A stretch of DNA of 64,000 nucleotides, taken from contig OY970284.1 in the NCBI GenBank assembly GCA_963715895.1, forward strand, positions 4,774,001 to 4,838,000. The letters run 5' to 3'. Position numbers and translations under genes: made by a program. The DNA comes from JADGNZ01 sp963715895 (GTDB lineage: Bacteria > Acidobacteriota > Thermoanaerobaculia > Gp7-AA8). The notes beneath the pieces were generated by a model. It worked only from the letters and a program-made list of their open reading frames with translations. It was not told the DNA's origin and ran no database searches. Below are positions 42,358 to 51,779 of this stretch, in pieces (the stretch's first letter is position 1; each line of letters begins with the position of its first letter).

Positions 42358-44345
42358 TTGGCTTCGCTCGTCTTTCTCATCCTCCTGTTCGCAACCTCGG
42401 CATTCGCGCAACCCGCAACCGCGCCCATCACCATCAACGACGACCAGCCCGTTTACGCCGAGGGTGTGCCGTTCCTGCTCACGGGAACATCGCTGCCCGG
42501 CGCTATCGTCACCATCGCCATCGAGAAATCGGGCAACGGCCAGACCACAGCCGATGCTTCGGGATATTGGACATTGATCTGGACACCGCCGGTAAAAACC
42601 GGCACGTGGACCATCACCGCCAGCTCGGGGGGCGTGACGGCGACGCAGCTTCTGCGCGTACAGATTCAGGGCAACGTACAGCGGCAGCCGATCGTCGAGC
42701 CGGTCGTGCGCTACGGGACGCCGGAGATTCCGCATCCCGAGGCGTATCAGGAGATGACGGATCGGTGGCGCATCACGCCGCCGCCGTACGAGCTGACCGA
42801 GAAATCGAAAGGCCGCCCCATCGGCGACAAAGGCGCCTCGATCGATCCGTACAACCAGAACCTGATCAAAGGCGACCTGCCGATCTTCGGGAAGGACTGG
42901 TTCCTCGACTTCACCGGCATCAGCGACACCCTCGCCGAGTCGCGCACGCTGCCGACGCCGTCGGGCGTCAGCGCCGTCAAGCCGACCTCGATCACCGTCT
43001 TCGGCAAAGACAACCAGAACCTCTTCAACGAGAACCTGATCGCCTCCTTCGACCTCTTCCAGGGCGACACCGCCTTCAAGCCCATCACGCAGCGCTTCAA
43101 GATCACGCTGATCGAAAACATCAACTACGTACACCTGCGCGAGAACGCTCTCGTCAAGCCTGACGTCCGCCGCGGAACGTCGCGCACCGATGGGTATCTC
43201 TCGCTGCAGGAGATCTTCTACGAGCGAAAGATCCGCGATGTCTCGCCGAACTACGACTTCATGTCATTCCGCGTCGGATCGCAGCCCTTCAACAGCGACT
43301 TCCGCGGGTTCATCTTCAACGACACGAACCTTGGCGCCCGCCTTTTCGGCAACTTCGCGTCCAATCGCTATCAATACAACGTCGCCGTGTTCGACCGGCT
43401 GGAAAAAGACACCAACTCCGGCCTCAACACAATGGAGCTCCGCGATCAGCAGGTCGGCATCGCCAATATCTACCTGCAGGACTTCCTCGTCCGCGGCTAC
43501 ACCCAGGAGTTCAGCGTCCACTATCTACGCGACGGCGCCACCTTTCACTACGACCGCAACGGCATCCTGGTGCGCCCTGCGCCGGTTGGGGTCTTCACGC
43601 CGCACGAGATCCGCGCCACGTACATCGGCGAGGCGGGCCTGGGACACATCGGCCGCTTCAACGTCGACCACGCCATCTACTACGTCTTCGGCACCGACGA
43701 GTTGAATCCGATCGCCGGCCCCGATCCGAATCTAAAGAACGGGAACGCCGTGAAGATCGGAGCCGGCAGCGCGGCCCTCGAGGTCTCCTACGACCACGAT
43801 TGGTATCGGCCGCGGCTGGCCCTTTTCTACGCCTCGGGCGACCGCAATCCGCGCGACCGCAACGCCCGCGGCTTCGACTCCATCTTCGACAGTCCTAATT
43901 TCGCCGGCGGCGGTTTCTCTTCTTCAACCGCCTCGGCATCCGCCTTCCGACGACCGGCGTCGCGCTCGTCGAGCGCGGCTCGCTCCTGACCAGCCTGCGC
44001 AGCTCGAAGGATGAAGGGCAGCCGAACTACGTCAATCCCGGCGTGCAGATCGCCAGCACGGGAATCGATGTCAACGTCACGCCGCGGCTGACGGCAATCT
44101 TCACCGGCAACTACATCCGCTTCGACGCCGTCGAGTCGGTCGAGGCCATCCTCTTCCAGGGCAACATCCACAAGACGCTCGGCACCGATCTCTCCGCCGG
44201 CCTTCGCTACCGGCCGCTCCTCAACCAGAACATCGTCATCGTCGGCGGCACCGCCGTCCTCCTCCCCGGCCGAGGATTCAAAGACATCTATGAAAAAGAC
44301 CGGCCGCTCTACCACGTCTTCACGAACGTAATCCTGACCTTCTGA
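42358..44345 (+). pseudogene. Outer-membrane beta-barrel protein with one frameshift
   Basis: The reading frame starts near 42358 (TTG, signal 'LVFLILLFATSAFAQ'), then an Ig-like domain ('VYAEGVPFLLTGTSLPGAIV'), then alternating aromatic/polar beta strands ('YDFMSFRVGSQPFNSDFRGF', 'FNVDHAIYYVFGTDELNP', 'YDHDWYRPRLALFYASGDRN'). Near 43918 the frame breaks: adding one C after TTTC would give 'GGGFLFFNRLGIRLP' and restore the frame through 'GTDLSAGLRYRPLLNQNIVI' and the C-terminal 'YHVFTNVILTF', whose last Phe suits a barrel. So one base is missing by mutation or sequencing error. Total about 660 residues. The start is uncertain because it abuts a repeat. Its stop overlaps the next ATG (TGATG). 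Confidence 0.82.
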
Positions 44346-47300
44346 TGAAACGGATAACGATCGCTCTCGCCGCAGTGCTCATCGTCACGCTGGCCGTGAT
44401 CAGAATCCGCGCGCAGACATCCCCCGACCTCCCGCCGCTGATGCGCCAGACACAGGCCGAGGCCGATGCGAAGAGTGCCGGATGCCTCTCGTGTCATAAC
44501 GGGATCGAACCGATGCACGCCTCGGCGGCGGTGAAGCTGGCCTGCACCGACTGCCACGGCGGCGACGGTTCGGCGCGGACGAAAGAGGCCGCGCATGTCA
44601 AGCCGCTCCATCCCGAGATCTGGAAGACCTCGGCCAATCCGCAGCGCAGCTACACCGCCCTTCTGAAAGAGACGCCGGAGTTCGTGAAGTTCGTCAATCC
44701 AGGCGACCTTCGCGTCTCGCAGGAGACCTGCGGCGGCTGCCATCAGCGCCAGGTCAACGCTGTACCGCGCAGCACCATGACGACGTCCGCCGTCTTCTGG
44801 GCCGCCGTCAGCTACGCCAACGGTCTCGTCAGCCGCAAGCAGGGACTCCTCGGCGAGAGCTACAACCGCGCCGGCAACGCCACGTCCATCAAACCGGCAA
44901 CGCCGCCGACACCCGATCAGATCGCCAAAGGCGCGCTGCCGATCCTCGTCCCACTGCCGCGCTGGGAGGTCTTTCAGCCGGCCGAGTACTTCCGCGCTTT
45001 CGAGCGAGGCGGCATCTCGGGAAGCAGCTCCTTCCCGGATATCGGCAATCCCAGCCCCGAGGGGGAAGCGGGTAAGCCTGACATCCGCCTCGGCAACCGC
45101 GGACGCGGTACCGGCCTGCGCATCTCGCCCGCGCTCATCAATCTCAACAAGACGCGGCTCAACGATCCCCATCTCTCGTTCCTCGGCACGAACGATCATC
45201 CAGGCGACTACCGCTCCTCCGGATGCACGGGATGCCACGTCGTCTACGCCAACGATCGCGATCCATTGCATTCCTCTAGCTACGCTCAGTACGGCAACAC
45301 CGGCCTCTCCATCACCGGCGACAAATCGATCCCGAAGAATGAGCAGGGACACCCGCTACGCCACCAGTTCACGCGCGCCGTACCAACGAGCCAGTGCATG
45401 ACGTGTCACATGCATCAGCCGAACTCCTTCGTGAACACGTATCTCGGCTACACGATGTGGGACTACGAGTCAGACGCCGAGCTGCTCTGGCCGAAGAAAC
45501 AGAAGTATCCGACCGAGGCCGAGAAGCGCGCCTCGCTCGACGCAAATCCAGAAGGCGCTGCGCCGAGGGGATTGTGGAGCGATGAGAAGTTCCTCGAAAA
45601 CGTCTCCGGCCTCAATTCGCAGGCGAAGAACACCCAGTTCGCCGACTACCACGGGCACGGCTGGAACTTCATGGCCGTCTACAAACGCGACCACAAAGGC
45701 AACCTGCTCGACGCCGACGGCAGAATCGTTTCGTTCGATGATCCCGCCAAGTTCAGCAAAGCCGTTCATCTGCAGGACATCCACCTCGAGAAAGGGATGC
45801 ACTGCGCCGACTGCCACTTCTCGCAGGACGAGCACGGCAACGGCCAGATCTACGCCGAGTACGGCAACAACATCGAGATCGAATGCCAGGACTGCCACGG
45901 CAACGTCGACGCCTACACCAACCTGCGCACCTCCGGCCCCGCCGCGCCGCCGGGAGGGACCGATCTTCGGCTCGGAACCACACCGTTCGGTCAACGCCGC
46001 TTCATCTGGGTCAACGGCAGGCTGTATCAGAGGTCGATGCTGAACCCCGGCATGCAGTGGGAAGTCATCCAGGTCAAAGACAGCATCACGCCCGGTAACG
46101 CGCATTACAACGAGCGCTCCGCGTATGCGAAGACGATCCAGCGCGACGGTACGACCTGGGGAACGTCATCCAGCGCGAATTTCGCCCACGCCGACGCCAG
46201 GATGACTTGCTATGCGTGCCACACCTCGTGGATGACCTCATGCTCCGGCTGCCATCTGCCGCAGGAGCAGAACGCCAAGACCGAGGTCCATCACTACGAG
46301 GGGGGCGAGACGAGAAACTACGCCTCGTACAACCCCCAGGTCATCCGCACCGACGTCTTCATGCTTGGTGTCAACGGCACCACCAAAGGGCATCGCCTAG
46401 CGCCCGTTCGGTCATCGTCCGCGCTCGTGATCAGCTCGACGAACGCATTGCGCGACCGCATCTACATCCAGCAGCCACCCATCTCCTCGCCCGGATATTC
46501 GAGCCAGGCCTTCAACGCCCACGTCCCGCACACCGTCCGCACCCGCGAAACGCAGGGGTGCGGAAGCTGCCACATCACCAAAGAGAACGACAACAACGCC
46601 TGGCTCGCCCAGCTCCTGCTGCAAGGAACCAACTTCGTCAACTTCGTCGGCCGCTACGCCTACGTCGCGGAAGGAAAGGGCGGGTTCGAGGGCGTCTGCG
46701 TAACCGAGTGGGACGAGCCGCAGGCGGTCATCGGATCGTCGCTGCACAAGATCGTCTATCCCGACTACTACGCGAAGCACCAGGCCAACAAGCTGGAGCT
46801 GCAGACCGCGCACGAACATCACGGCGACTCGCGCTCACTGCAGATGCGCGGTGAGTTCATCTACAGCGCGAACGGCGAGGAAGGCTTCAGCGTCTACGAC
46901 ATCGCCAACATCGACAACAAAGACTTCTCCGAGCGCATCGTCTCCCAGCCGGTCTCCCCGCTAGGCCAGCGTACCTTCGTGAAGACGAAGTTCGCCTCGG
47001 CCGTGGCGCTGCCGACGACGATGCCGGTGGCCCCCACGCGCCAGACGCAGTTCATCAAGGAAAACGAAGAGCAGACGATTCACCCGCTGTACAAATACGT
47101 CTACGTCGCCGACCGCGAAGAGGGGCTGATCCTCATCGACGTGACGACGCTGTCAGACGCCAATCCGTCGAACAACTTCCTCACGCGCGCCGTGACCTTC
47201 AATCCCGGCGGCGCGCTCAACGGTGCCCGATCGATCTACGTCGCCGGACGCTGGGTCTTCATCGGCGCAGCGGGTGGCTTGGTCATCGTCGACGTCGACA

Positions 47301-47956
47301 AACCGCTCGAGCCGAGGATTGTCGCCACGATTCCTGAATTGAAGGATGCCACCGGCATCGGCGTGCAGTTCCGCTATGCCTTTGTCACCACGCCGGAAGG
47401 ATTGGCCAGCGTCGACATCACCGACCCGTCGCATCCGCGCGTGGCCGCGCGCCTGGCCGTTCCCGACGCCAGAAGCGTCTATGTCGCTCGCACCTACGCC
47501 TACATCGGCGGAGGCGCCCGCGGGATGGTCATCGTCGACGTCGAGCACCCGGAGAAGCCGGCAATCCTCCCGTGGAGCGACGAGCTCCCGCATGACGCCA
47601 ACGACGTGAAAGTGGCCTCGACCAACGCATCGACCTTCGCGTACGTCGCCGACGGCAAGTACGGTCTCAAGGTCTACCAGTTCCTCTCCCCCGAATGGAC
47701 GCCCGGATACGCCGGCTTCAGCCCGCGTCCCGAACCGCGCCTCGTCGCCACCCGCCGCACGCACGGCCCGGCGCTGGCGGTCTCGAAGGGCCTCGACCGC
47801 GACCGCGCCGTCGACGAAGGCGGCAATCAGGTTTCGATCTTCAACCGCATCGGCGCGCGCCCGATGACGCTCCCCGAGATGCAGCGGCTCTACCTCCGCG
47901 ACGGATCGCTCTACACCGTCAGCGAGACGCCGACTACGAAGCCGGTCACGAGGTGA
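44345..47956 (+). CDS. Ten-haem cytochrome c with C-terminal LVIVD propeller
   Basis: 1,203 residues with a signal peptide ('IALAAVLIVTLAVIRIRAQ'). Ten CxxCH motifs: CLSCH, CTDCH, CGGCH, CTGCH, CMTCH, CADCH, CQDCH, CYACH, CSGCH and CGSCH, spread over the first 740 residues with many extra His for distal ligands. The last 350 residues contain LVIVD-type repeats ('YVYVADREEGLILIDVTTLS', 'WVFIGAAGGLVIVDVDKP', 'YAFVTTPEGLASVDITDPSH', 'YAYIGGGARGMVIVDVEHPE'), a beta-propeller usually found on the cell surface. It is coupled to the barrel gene and to the next cytochrome by 1-bp overlaps, suggesting a barrel-cytochrome conduit. Confidence 0.93.
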   Translation: MKRITIALAAVLIVTLAVIRIRAQTSPDLPPLMRQTQAEADAKSAGCLSCHNGIEPMHASAAVKLACTDCHGGDGSARTKEAAHVKPLHPEIWKTSANPQRSYTALLKETPEFVKFVNPGDLRVSQETCGGCHQRQVNAVPRSTMTTSAVFWAAVSYANGLVSRKQGLLGESYNRAGNATSIKPATPPTPDQIAKGALPILVPLPRWEVFQPAEYFRAFERGGISGSSSFPDIGNPSPEGEAGKPDIRLGNRGRGTGLRISPALINLNKTRLNDPHLSFLGTNDHPGDYRSSGCTGCHVVYANDRDPLHSSSYAQYGNTGLSITGDKSIPKNEQGHPLRHQFTRAVPTSQCMTCHMHQPNSFVNTYLGYTMWDYESDAELLWPKKQKYPTEAEKRASLDANPEGAAPRGLWSDEKFLENVSGLNSQAKNTQFADYHGHGWNFMAVYKRDHKGNLLDADGRIVSFDDPAKFSKAVHLQDIHLEKGMHCADCHFSQDEHGNGQIYAEYGNNIEIECQDCHGNVDAYTNLRTSGPAAPPGGTDLRLGTTPFGQRRFIWVNGRLYQRSMLNPGMQWEVIQVKDSITPGNAHYNERSAYAKTIQRDGTTWGTSSSANFAHADARMTCYACHTSWMTSCSGCHLPQEQNAKTEVHHYEGGETRNYASYNPQVIRTDVFMLGVNGTTKGHRLAPVRSSSALVISSTNALRDRIYIQQPPISSPGYSSQAFNAHVPHTVRTRETQGCGSCHITKENDNNAWLAQLLLQGTNFVNFVGRYAYVAEGKGGFEGVCVTEWDEPQAVIGSSLHKIVYPDYYAKHQANKLELQTAHEHHGDSRSLQMRGEFIYSANGEEGFSVYDIANIDNKDFSERIVSQPVSPLGQRTFVKTKFASAVALPTTMPVAPTRQTQFIKENEEQTIHPLYKYVYVADREEGLILIDVTTLSDANPSNNFLTRAVTFNPGGALNGARSIYVAGRWVFIGAAGGLVIVDVDKPLEPRIVATIPELKDATGIGVQFRYAFVTTPEGLASVDITDPSHPRVAARLAVPDARSVYVARTYAYIGGGARGMVIVDVEHPEKPAILPWSDELPHDANDVKVASTNASTFAYVADGKYGLKVYQFLSPEWTPGYAGFSPRPEPRLVATRRTHGPALAVSKGLDRDRAVDEGGNQVSIFNRIGARPMTLPEMQRLYLRDGSLYTVSETPTTKPVTR

Positions 47957-49311
47957 TGACGATGAAGCGAATGAAACGAATGATGATTCTCTTCGTGCTG
48001 ATGACCGCGGCCGCTGCGATCGCGCAGCAACCGAGCAACCCGGCAACCCAGCAACCTCAAACCCCAGCCCCGATGCAACCACCGTCTGTTCCCAACCACT
48101 ACGACGGCGTCGCCTCCTGCGCCAACTCCGGCTGCCACGGCTCGACCCAGCCGCTCAACGCCGCGCACGTCCTGCAGAACGAGTACTACACGTGGCTGAG
48201 CAAAGATCGCCACGCGCAGGCCTACAACGTCCTCTTCAGCGACCGCTCGGCGCGCGTCGCGCGCAACATGCGCCTCAAAGGAAAGGCTTATCAGGAGACC
48301 GTCTGCCTCGATTGTCACACTACGAACGTCCCCGCGCGCCTGGTCTCCGGCAAAATGGACGTCGAAGACGGCGTCCAGTGCGAAGCCTGCCATGGCCCCG
48401 CCAGCGGCTGGCGCGCCGAGCACACGCAGGCCGGCTGGACGCACGAGCAGTCGGTGGCGCGCGGGATGACCGACCTCCGAAACCTCCCCGTCCGTGCCTC
48501 GGGCTGCCTCTCCTGTCACCTCGGCAACGACAAGAAGGAAGTCGATCACGAGCTGATCGCCTCCGGCCATCCCATCCTCGCCTTCGAGCTCGACAACTAC
48601 ACCGAGACGATGCCGCCCCACTGGCGCCGAGACAAAGACGCCGTGGCCGCCGACACCCACGGCGCGCGTGCCTTCGCCGTCGGCCAGGCCGCCGCATTCA
48701 GCCAATCGCTCGACAATCTGGCCCGCCACGCCCGCGGCGATAAGTGGCCGGAGTTCTCCGACATGAGCTGCATCAACTGCCACCATTCGCTCGAGGGCAG
48801 CGGATGGCGTCAGGAGCGCGGCTGGCCCGGCCGGGCCGGCCTCCCTGCGTGGAGCCCGCAGCATTGGGCCGTCCTCCGTCTCCTGGTCGGGCGCGCCAAT
48901 CCTTCCGCACGCGCGACGCTCGACAACGCCGTGGAGATCCTCGCCGTACGCGTCTCACGGATGAACGACTCCAACGGCGTTCTGCAGGCAGCCAACGAAG
49001 CCCGCCGCACCATCGACAGCGTCACGCCGCAGATCGCCGCCCTGAGCTGGCGCGATGACGATGTCCGCTCCATGATGCGCACTATCGCCGGCGACACCGA
49101 CTTCCTCCTCAATTCCGACGTCCACTCCGCCGAGCAGACCGCGCTGGCGCTGCAGAGCCTTGCCTCCGCCCTCACCCGAAGCAACCCGCGCCTGCTCAAG
49201 AGCCCGATGACCGAAGCGATCGATGCTCTCTTCGAAGAGGTCAAGAGCCGCGAACGCTACGAACCGTCACGATTCGTGCAGAAGCTGGCGGCGGTGCGGG
49301 CGGCGTTGTAG
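47956..49311 (+). CDS. Cytochrome c554-like multihaem protein
   Basis: 451 residues, signal peptide 'MMILFVLMTAAAAIA'. Haem motifs: an unusual CANSGCH (CX4CH), then CLDCH, CEACH, CLSCH and CINCH. The N-terminal block 'YDGVASCANSGCHGSTQPLN' and 'NEYYTWLSKDRHAQAYNVLF' is typical of cytochrome c554 / cytochrome c family proteins of nitrogen and sulfur metabolism. The helical C terminus (about 300-450) has no haem motif. The linker just after the signal ('QQPSNPATQQPQ') is coded by a copy of the GTTGCT/AGCAAC repeat family. Last gene of the cluster. Confidence 0.9.
   Translation: MTMKRMKRMMILFVLMTAAAAIAQQPSNPATQQPQTPAPMQPPSVPNHYDGVASCANSGCHGSTQPLNAAHVLQNEYYTWLSKDRHAQAYNVLFSDRSARVARNMRLKGKAYQETVCLDCHTTNVPARLVSGKMDVEDGVQCEACHGPASGWRAEHTQAGWTHEQSVARGMTDLRNLPVRASGCLSCHLGNDKKEVDHELIASGHPILAFELDNYTETMPPHWRRDKDAVAADTHGARAFAVGQAAAFSQSLDNLARHARGDKWPEFSDMSCINCHHSLEGSGWRQERGWPGRAGLPAWSPQHWAVLRLLVGRANPSARATLDNAVEILAVRVSRMNDSNGVLQAANEARRTIDSVTPQIAALSWRDDDVRSMMRTIAGDTDFLLNSDVHSAEQTALALQSLASALTRSNPRLLKSPMTEAIDALFEEVKSRERYEPSRFVQKLAAVRAAL
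48026..48057. repeat. AGCAAC repeat words inside a cytochrome gene, copy 4
   Basis: CAGCAACCGAGCAACCCGGC followed by AACCCAGCAACC is the same wording as the right arms of the intergenic repeats at 9740, 20132 and 23014. Here only one arm is present and it is translated as 'QQPSNPATQQP'. Confidence 0.8.
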
Positions 49312-49406
49312 CCGCTTTGAGCGGCGATGGGAACCGATGCGTTACTAACCATTTCTGCCTCTTTTCTTCTGGCAAATACCGAGGTACCCTCGGTTGAGAG
49401 GCAGCC

Positions 49407-49616
49407 ATGAAAGAGCTCAAAGTCAAAGTCATTGTCATGGATGACGGCAGAATCGTCATCGATGATATCCCTGTGACCCAGGGCCAGCAGATCGAGGTCA
49501 CGATCGCGATCGAGGATCCCGTGTTGCCGAGATTTCCGCTTCGGGGCCTTCCCTTCCGGCTCGACGATCCGTTTGGTCCGGCCGTTGACCCATCGGAGTG
49601 GAACGTTTTGAAGTGA
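49407..49616 (+). CDS. Probable VapB-like antitoxin
   Basis: This 69-residue acidic protein ('MKELKVKVIVMDDGRIVIDD') overlaps the PIN toxin gene by 4 bp. The sequence does not show a clear AbrB or RHH motif, so the role as antitoxin rests on size, overlap and position. Confidence 0.72.
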   Translation: MKELKVKVIVMDDGRIVIDDIPVTQGQQIEVTIAIEDPVLPRFPLRGLPFRLDDPFGPAVDPSEWNVLK

Positions 49617-50023
49617 TTCTGCTGGACACGCATGTCTGGGTCTGGTGGGTTCACGGCGATCCGATACCATTCGAATTGAGTCAGGCCATCGAGTTGAGGG
49701 AGCACGAGGGGTTTGCCGTGAGTGCGATCTCCTGCTGGGAGGTCGCCAAACTCGTCGAGTACGGCCGACTGAAACTGCCGGTTTATATCGACGACTGGTT
49801 CGATCAGGCACTCGGAGAATCCGGCATACGCCTGATTCCTCTCACACCACGCATCGCTACCGAAAGCGCCTCCCTGCCTGGAGACTTTCATCGCGACCCG
49901 GCGGATCAAATCATCGTCGCGACCGCGCGCATCCTCAAACTCCCTCTCGCAACCTGCGATGAGAAGATCAGCCAGTATCCCTATGTGGACCTTCTCCAGG
50001 GTATGCAGATCAACGATCGCTGA
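49613..50023 (+). CDS. VapC-like PIN domain toxin
   Basis: A 136-residue PIN RNase. The acidic site residues are in 'ILLDTHVWVWW', 'VSAISCWEVAKL' and 'HRDPADQIIVATA', with the late 'LATCDEKI'. GTG at 49613 overlaps the antitoxin TGA (GTGA) and gives the usual N terminus; a GTG at 49598 is also possible. VapC toxins cleave tRNA or rRNA. Confidence 0.92.
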   Translation: MILLDTHVWVWWVHGDPIPFELSQAIELREHEGFAVSAISCWEVAKLVEYGRLKLPVYIDDWFDQALGESGIRLIPLTPRIATESASLPGDFHRDPADQIIVATARILKLPLATCDEKISQYPYVDLLQGMQINDR

Positions 50024-50059
50024 GCGCTTCCGAGTACAGAAATTGCAGTAAGCGCCGGC

Positions 50060-50653
50060 ATGACGACAAAGACGTACGCCATAGCCTCGTTCGCGCTTCT
50101 TTTTGCAATCACATCTGCCGGCCCCGCAATGGCCCGCACCATCGTTCTTCCCGCGGGGACGCCGATCCGATTCAAGCTCCTGCGAACGATCTCCACCGCC
50201 ACGGCAAAAAGCGGCCAGTCGGTACCGGCTGAATTGACGGCTCCGATCGTCATCAACGGCAACACCGTAGCCAGCGCGGGCGCGCCAGCCGTCGTTCACA
50301 TCCGAAGCGTCGAAGCCTCGGGACGGATCGGCGGATCGGCCAGTCTCAACTTCTCTCTCAGCTCGATCAGGCTCGCCAACGGCAGCACCGTCGCCGTTCG
50401 AACATCGCACTACGCACGCGAGGGGAAAGCGCACGCCAAGCACAACGCCACCGTCATCGCTGCCGGTGGAATCCTCGGGGCGCTTGCCGGTCAGGCCATC
50501 GGCCACGATCGCGATGCCACAGCGAAAGGAGCCGCCATCGGAGCCGGCGTCGGGATCGCCGGGGCCGCCGCCACCGGCAAGTTCGACTTCCAGGTCCCGG
50601 CCGGAAGCCACTTCCGCCTGACCCTGAGGTCGCCCGTCCAGGCGACATTCTGA
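50060..50653 (+). CDS. Secreted glycine-zipper protein
   Basis: The 197-residue protein has a signal peptide ('ASFALLFAITSAGPAMA'), a beta-rich middle ('LPAGTPIRFKLLRTISTATA', 'SGQSVPAELTAPIVING') and a glycine-zipper segment ('IAAGGILGALAGQAIG', 'GAAIGAGVGIAGAAATG'). Such proteins are envelope components of unknown role. Confidence 0.8.
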   Translation: MTTKTYAIASFALLFAITSAGPAMARTIVLPAGTPIRFKLLRTISTATAKSGQSVPAELTAPIVINGNTVASAGAPAVVHIRSVEASGRIGGSASLNFSLSSIRLANGSTVAVRTSHYAREGKAHAKHNATVIAAGGILGALAGQAIGHDRDATAKGAAIGAGVGIAGAAATGKFDFQVPAGSHFRLTLRSPVQATF

Positions 50654-50696
50654 GGCGGCACCTAAACGCGGCGCCATCCGCGTCGTCTGATCGTTG

Positions 50697-51506
50697 ATGG
50701 CCCGCCACCCACCCTCCCTCGCCGGAATCGCGGCGGCGCTGCTGGTACTGGCGCTGCTCTTCGGTATCATCGAGCGCATCGCGCCGGCGATCCGAGGATC
50801 GTCGATCTGGCGATGGCACCGCCGGATCGATTTCCTCTACTGGTTCTTTACGCCCATGGTCACACGGACCGTGTCCACGATCGCCGTCGCCGCGACCGCC
50901 TTCGCGGTCATAGCCATGACGGGACGCGCCGGCCTGCTGCACGGCGCCGTGGCGGGCCAACCGCGTCTCGTGCAACTGCTCGGGCTTCTGCTCCTGGCTG
51001 ATCTCGCCGGCTACTGGAGCCACCGGGCCTTTCACAAACAGCCGCTCTGGCGCATTCACGCCATCCATCACAGCTCGACGGATCTCGACTGGCTGGCTGC
51101 CTCCCGCGTTCATCCCCTCAACGAGATCCTCACCCGCTCCGTTCAGGTGATCCCATTCCTGCTCCTCGGCTTCCGCGGCGACGTCGTCGCAGGTCTCGTC
51201 CCTCTGCTCACGCTCTACGCCATCTTCCTCCATGCCAACGTGACATGGGACTTCGGCCCGCTTCGCTATCTTCTTGCCAGTCCCGCGTTCCATCGCTGGC
51301 ATCACACCTCGGAGGAAGCAGGCCTCGACCATAATTTCGCCGGCATGTTCCCCTGGCTGGACCTCCTCTTCGGGACGCTCCACCTCCCGAAAGGAAAACA
51401 GCCAACGACATTCGGCGTGGCCGGCGATGTGGTTCCGGCGACGTTCCTGGGGCAATTGCTCTACCCTCTGCGCCCCGCGCAACGCGAACGCGCCCGACCG
51501 GCGTAA
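50697..51506 (+). CDS. Sterol desaturase / fatty acid hydroxylase family protein
   Basis: The 269-residue membrane protein carries the eight-His di-iron pattern: 'LADLAGYWSHRAFHKQ', 'WRIHAIHHSS', 'ASRVHPLNE', 'FLHANVTWDFG' and 'FHRWHHTSEE'. The family uses O2 to hydroxylate or desaturate lipids in the membrane. ATG at 50697 is preceded by a possible TTG start at 50694. Confidence 0.92.
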   Translation: MARHPPSLAGIAAALLVLALLFGIIERIAPAIRGSSIWRWHRRIDFLYWFFTPMVTRTVSTIAVAATAFAVIAMTGRAGLLHGAVAGQPRLVQLLGLLLLADLAGYWSHRAFHKQPLWRIHAIHHSSTDLDWLAASRVHPLNEILTRSVQVIPFLLLGFRGDVVAGLVPLLTLYAIFLHANVTWDFGPLRYLLASPAFHRWHHTSEEAGLDHNFAGMFPWLDLLFGTLHLPKGKQPTTFGVAGDVVPATFLGQLLYPLRPAQRERARPA

Positions 51507-51779
51507 CCGGGCGCCCCTCGGCGCTCGACCGTCCCGATTCTCCAACCGCACGACTGCCAAACTGAACGACTCGCATTGTTGTCATTTTTGGTGGTGTGGG
51601 TTTCCGCTAATCCCAACACTCCTTAACTAATAAGACACCGATCGGCATTAGTTCCGTGACAACGGATGGGGCTGCTCGACGGCTCCTTCCGCTCTTCCAT
51701 TGGCGTACCCCAGGCGAAGGGTCGCGTCGGCCTTTCGCTTCGTTTTCGTCTTTCTCTCAACCTTTTTGGAGGAGATGCC
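51507..51779 (+). other. Leader region before the di-haem oxidoreductase gene
   Basis: 273 bases with no gene. It contains an AT-richer patch at about 51575-51660 (possible promoter) and a GC-rich segment that could fold, ending in TTTTTGGAGGAG ahead of the ATG. I do not recognise any known riboswitch. Confidence 0.4.

Noticed and set aside
49311..49325. Terminator after the c554-like gene
   Set aside because: Only a 6-bp stem (GCCGCT-TTG-AGCGGC) and no T-run; too weak to call.
51507..51779. Riboswitch ahead of the DUF1111 gene
   Set aside because: The leader is long and could fold, but I cannot match any conserved riboswitch core.
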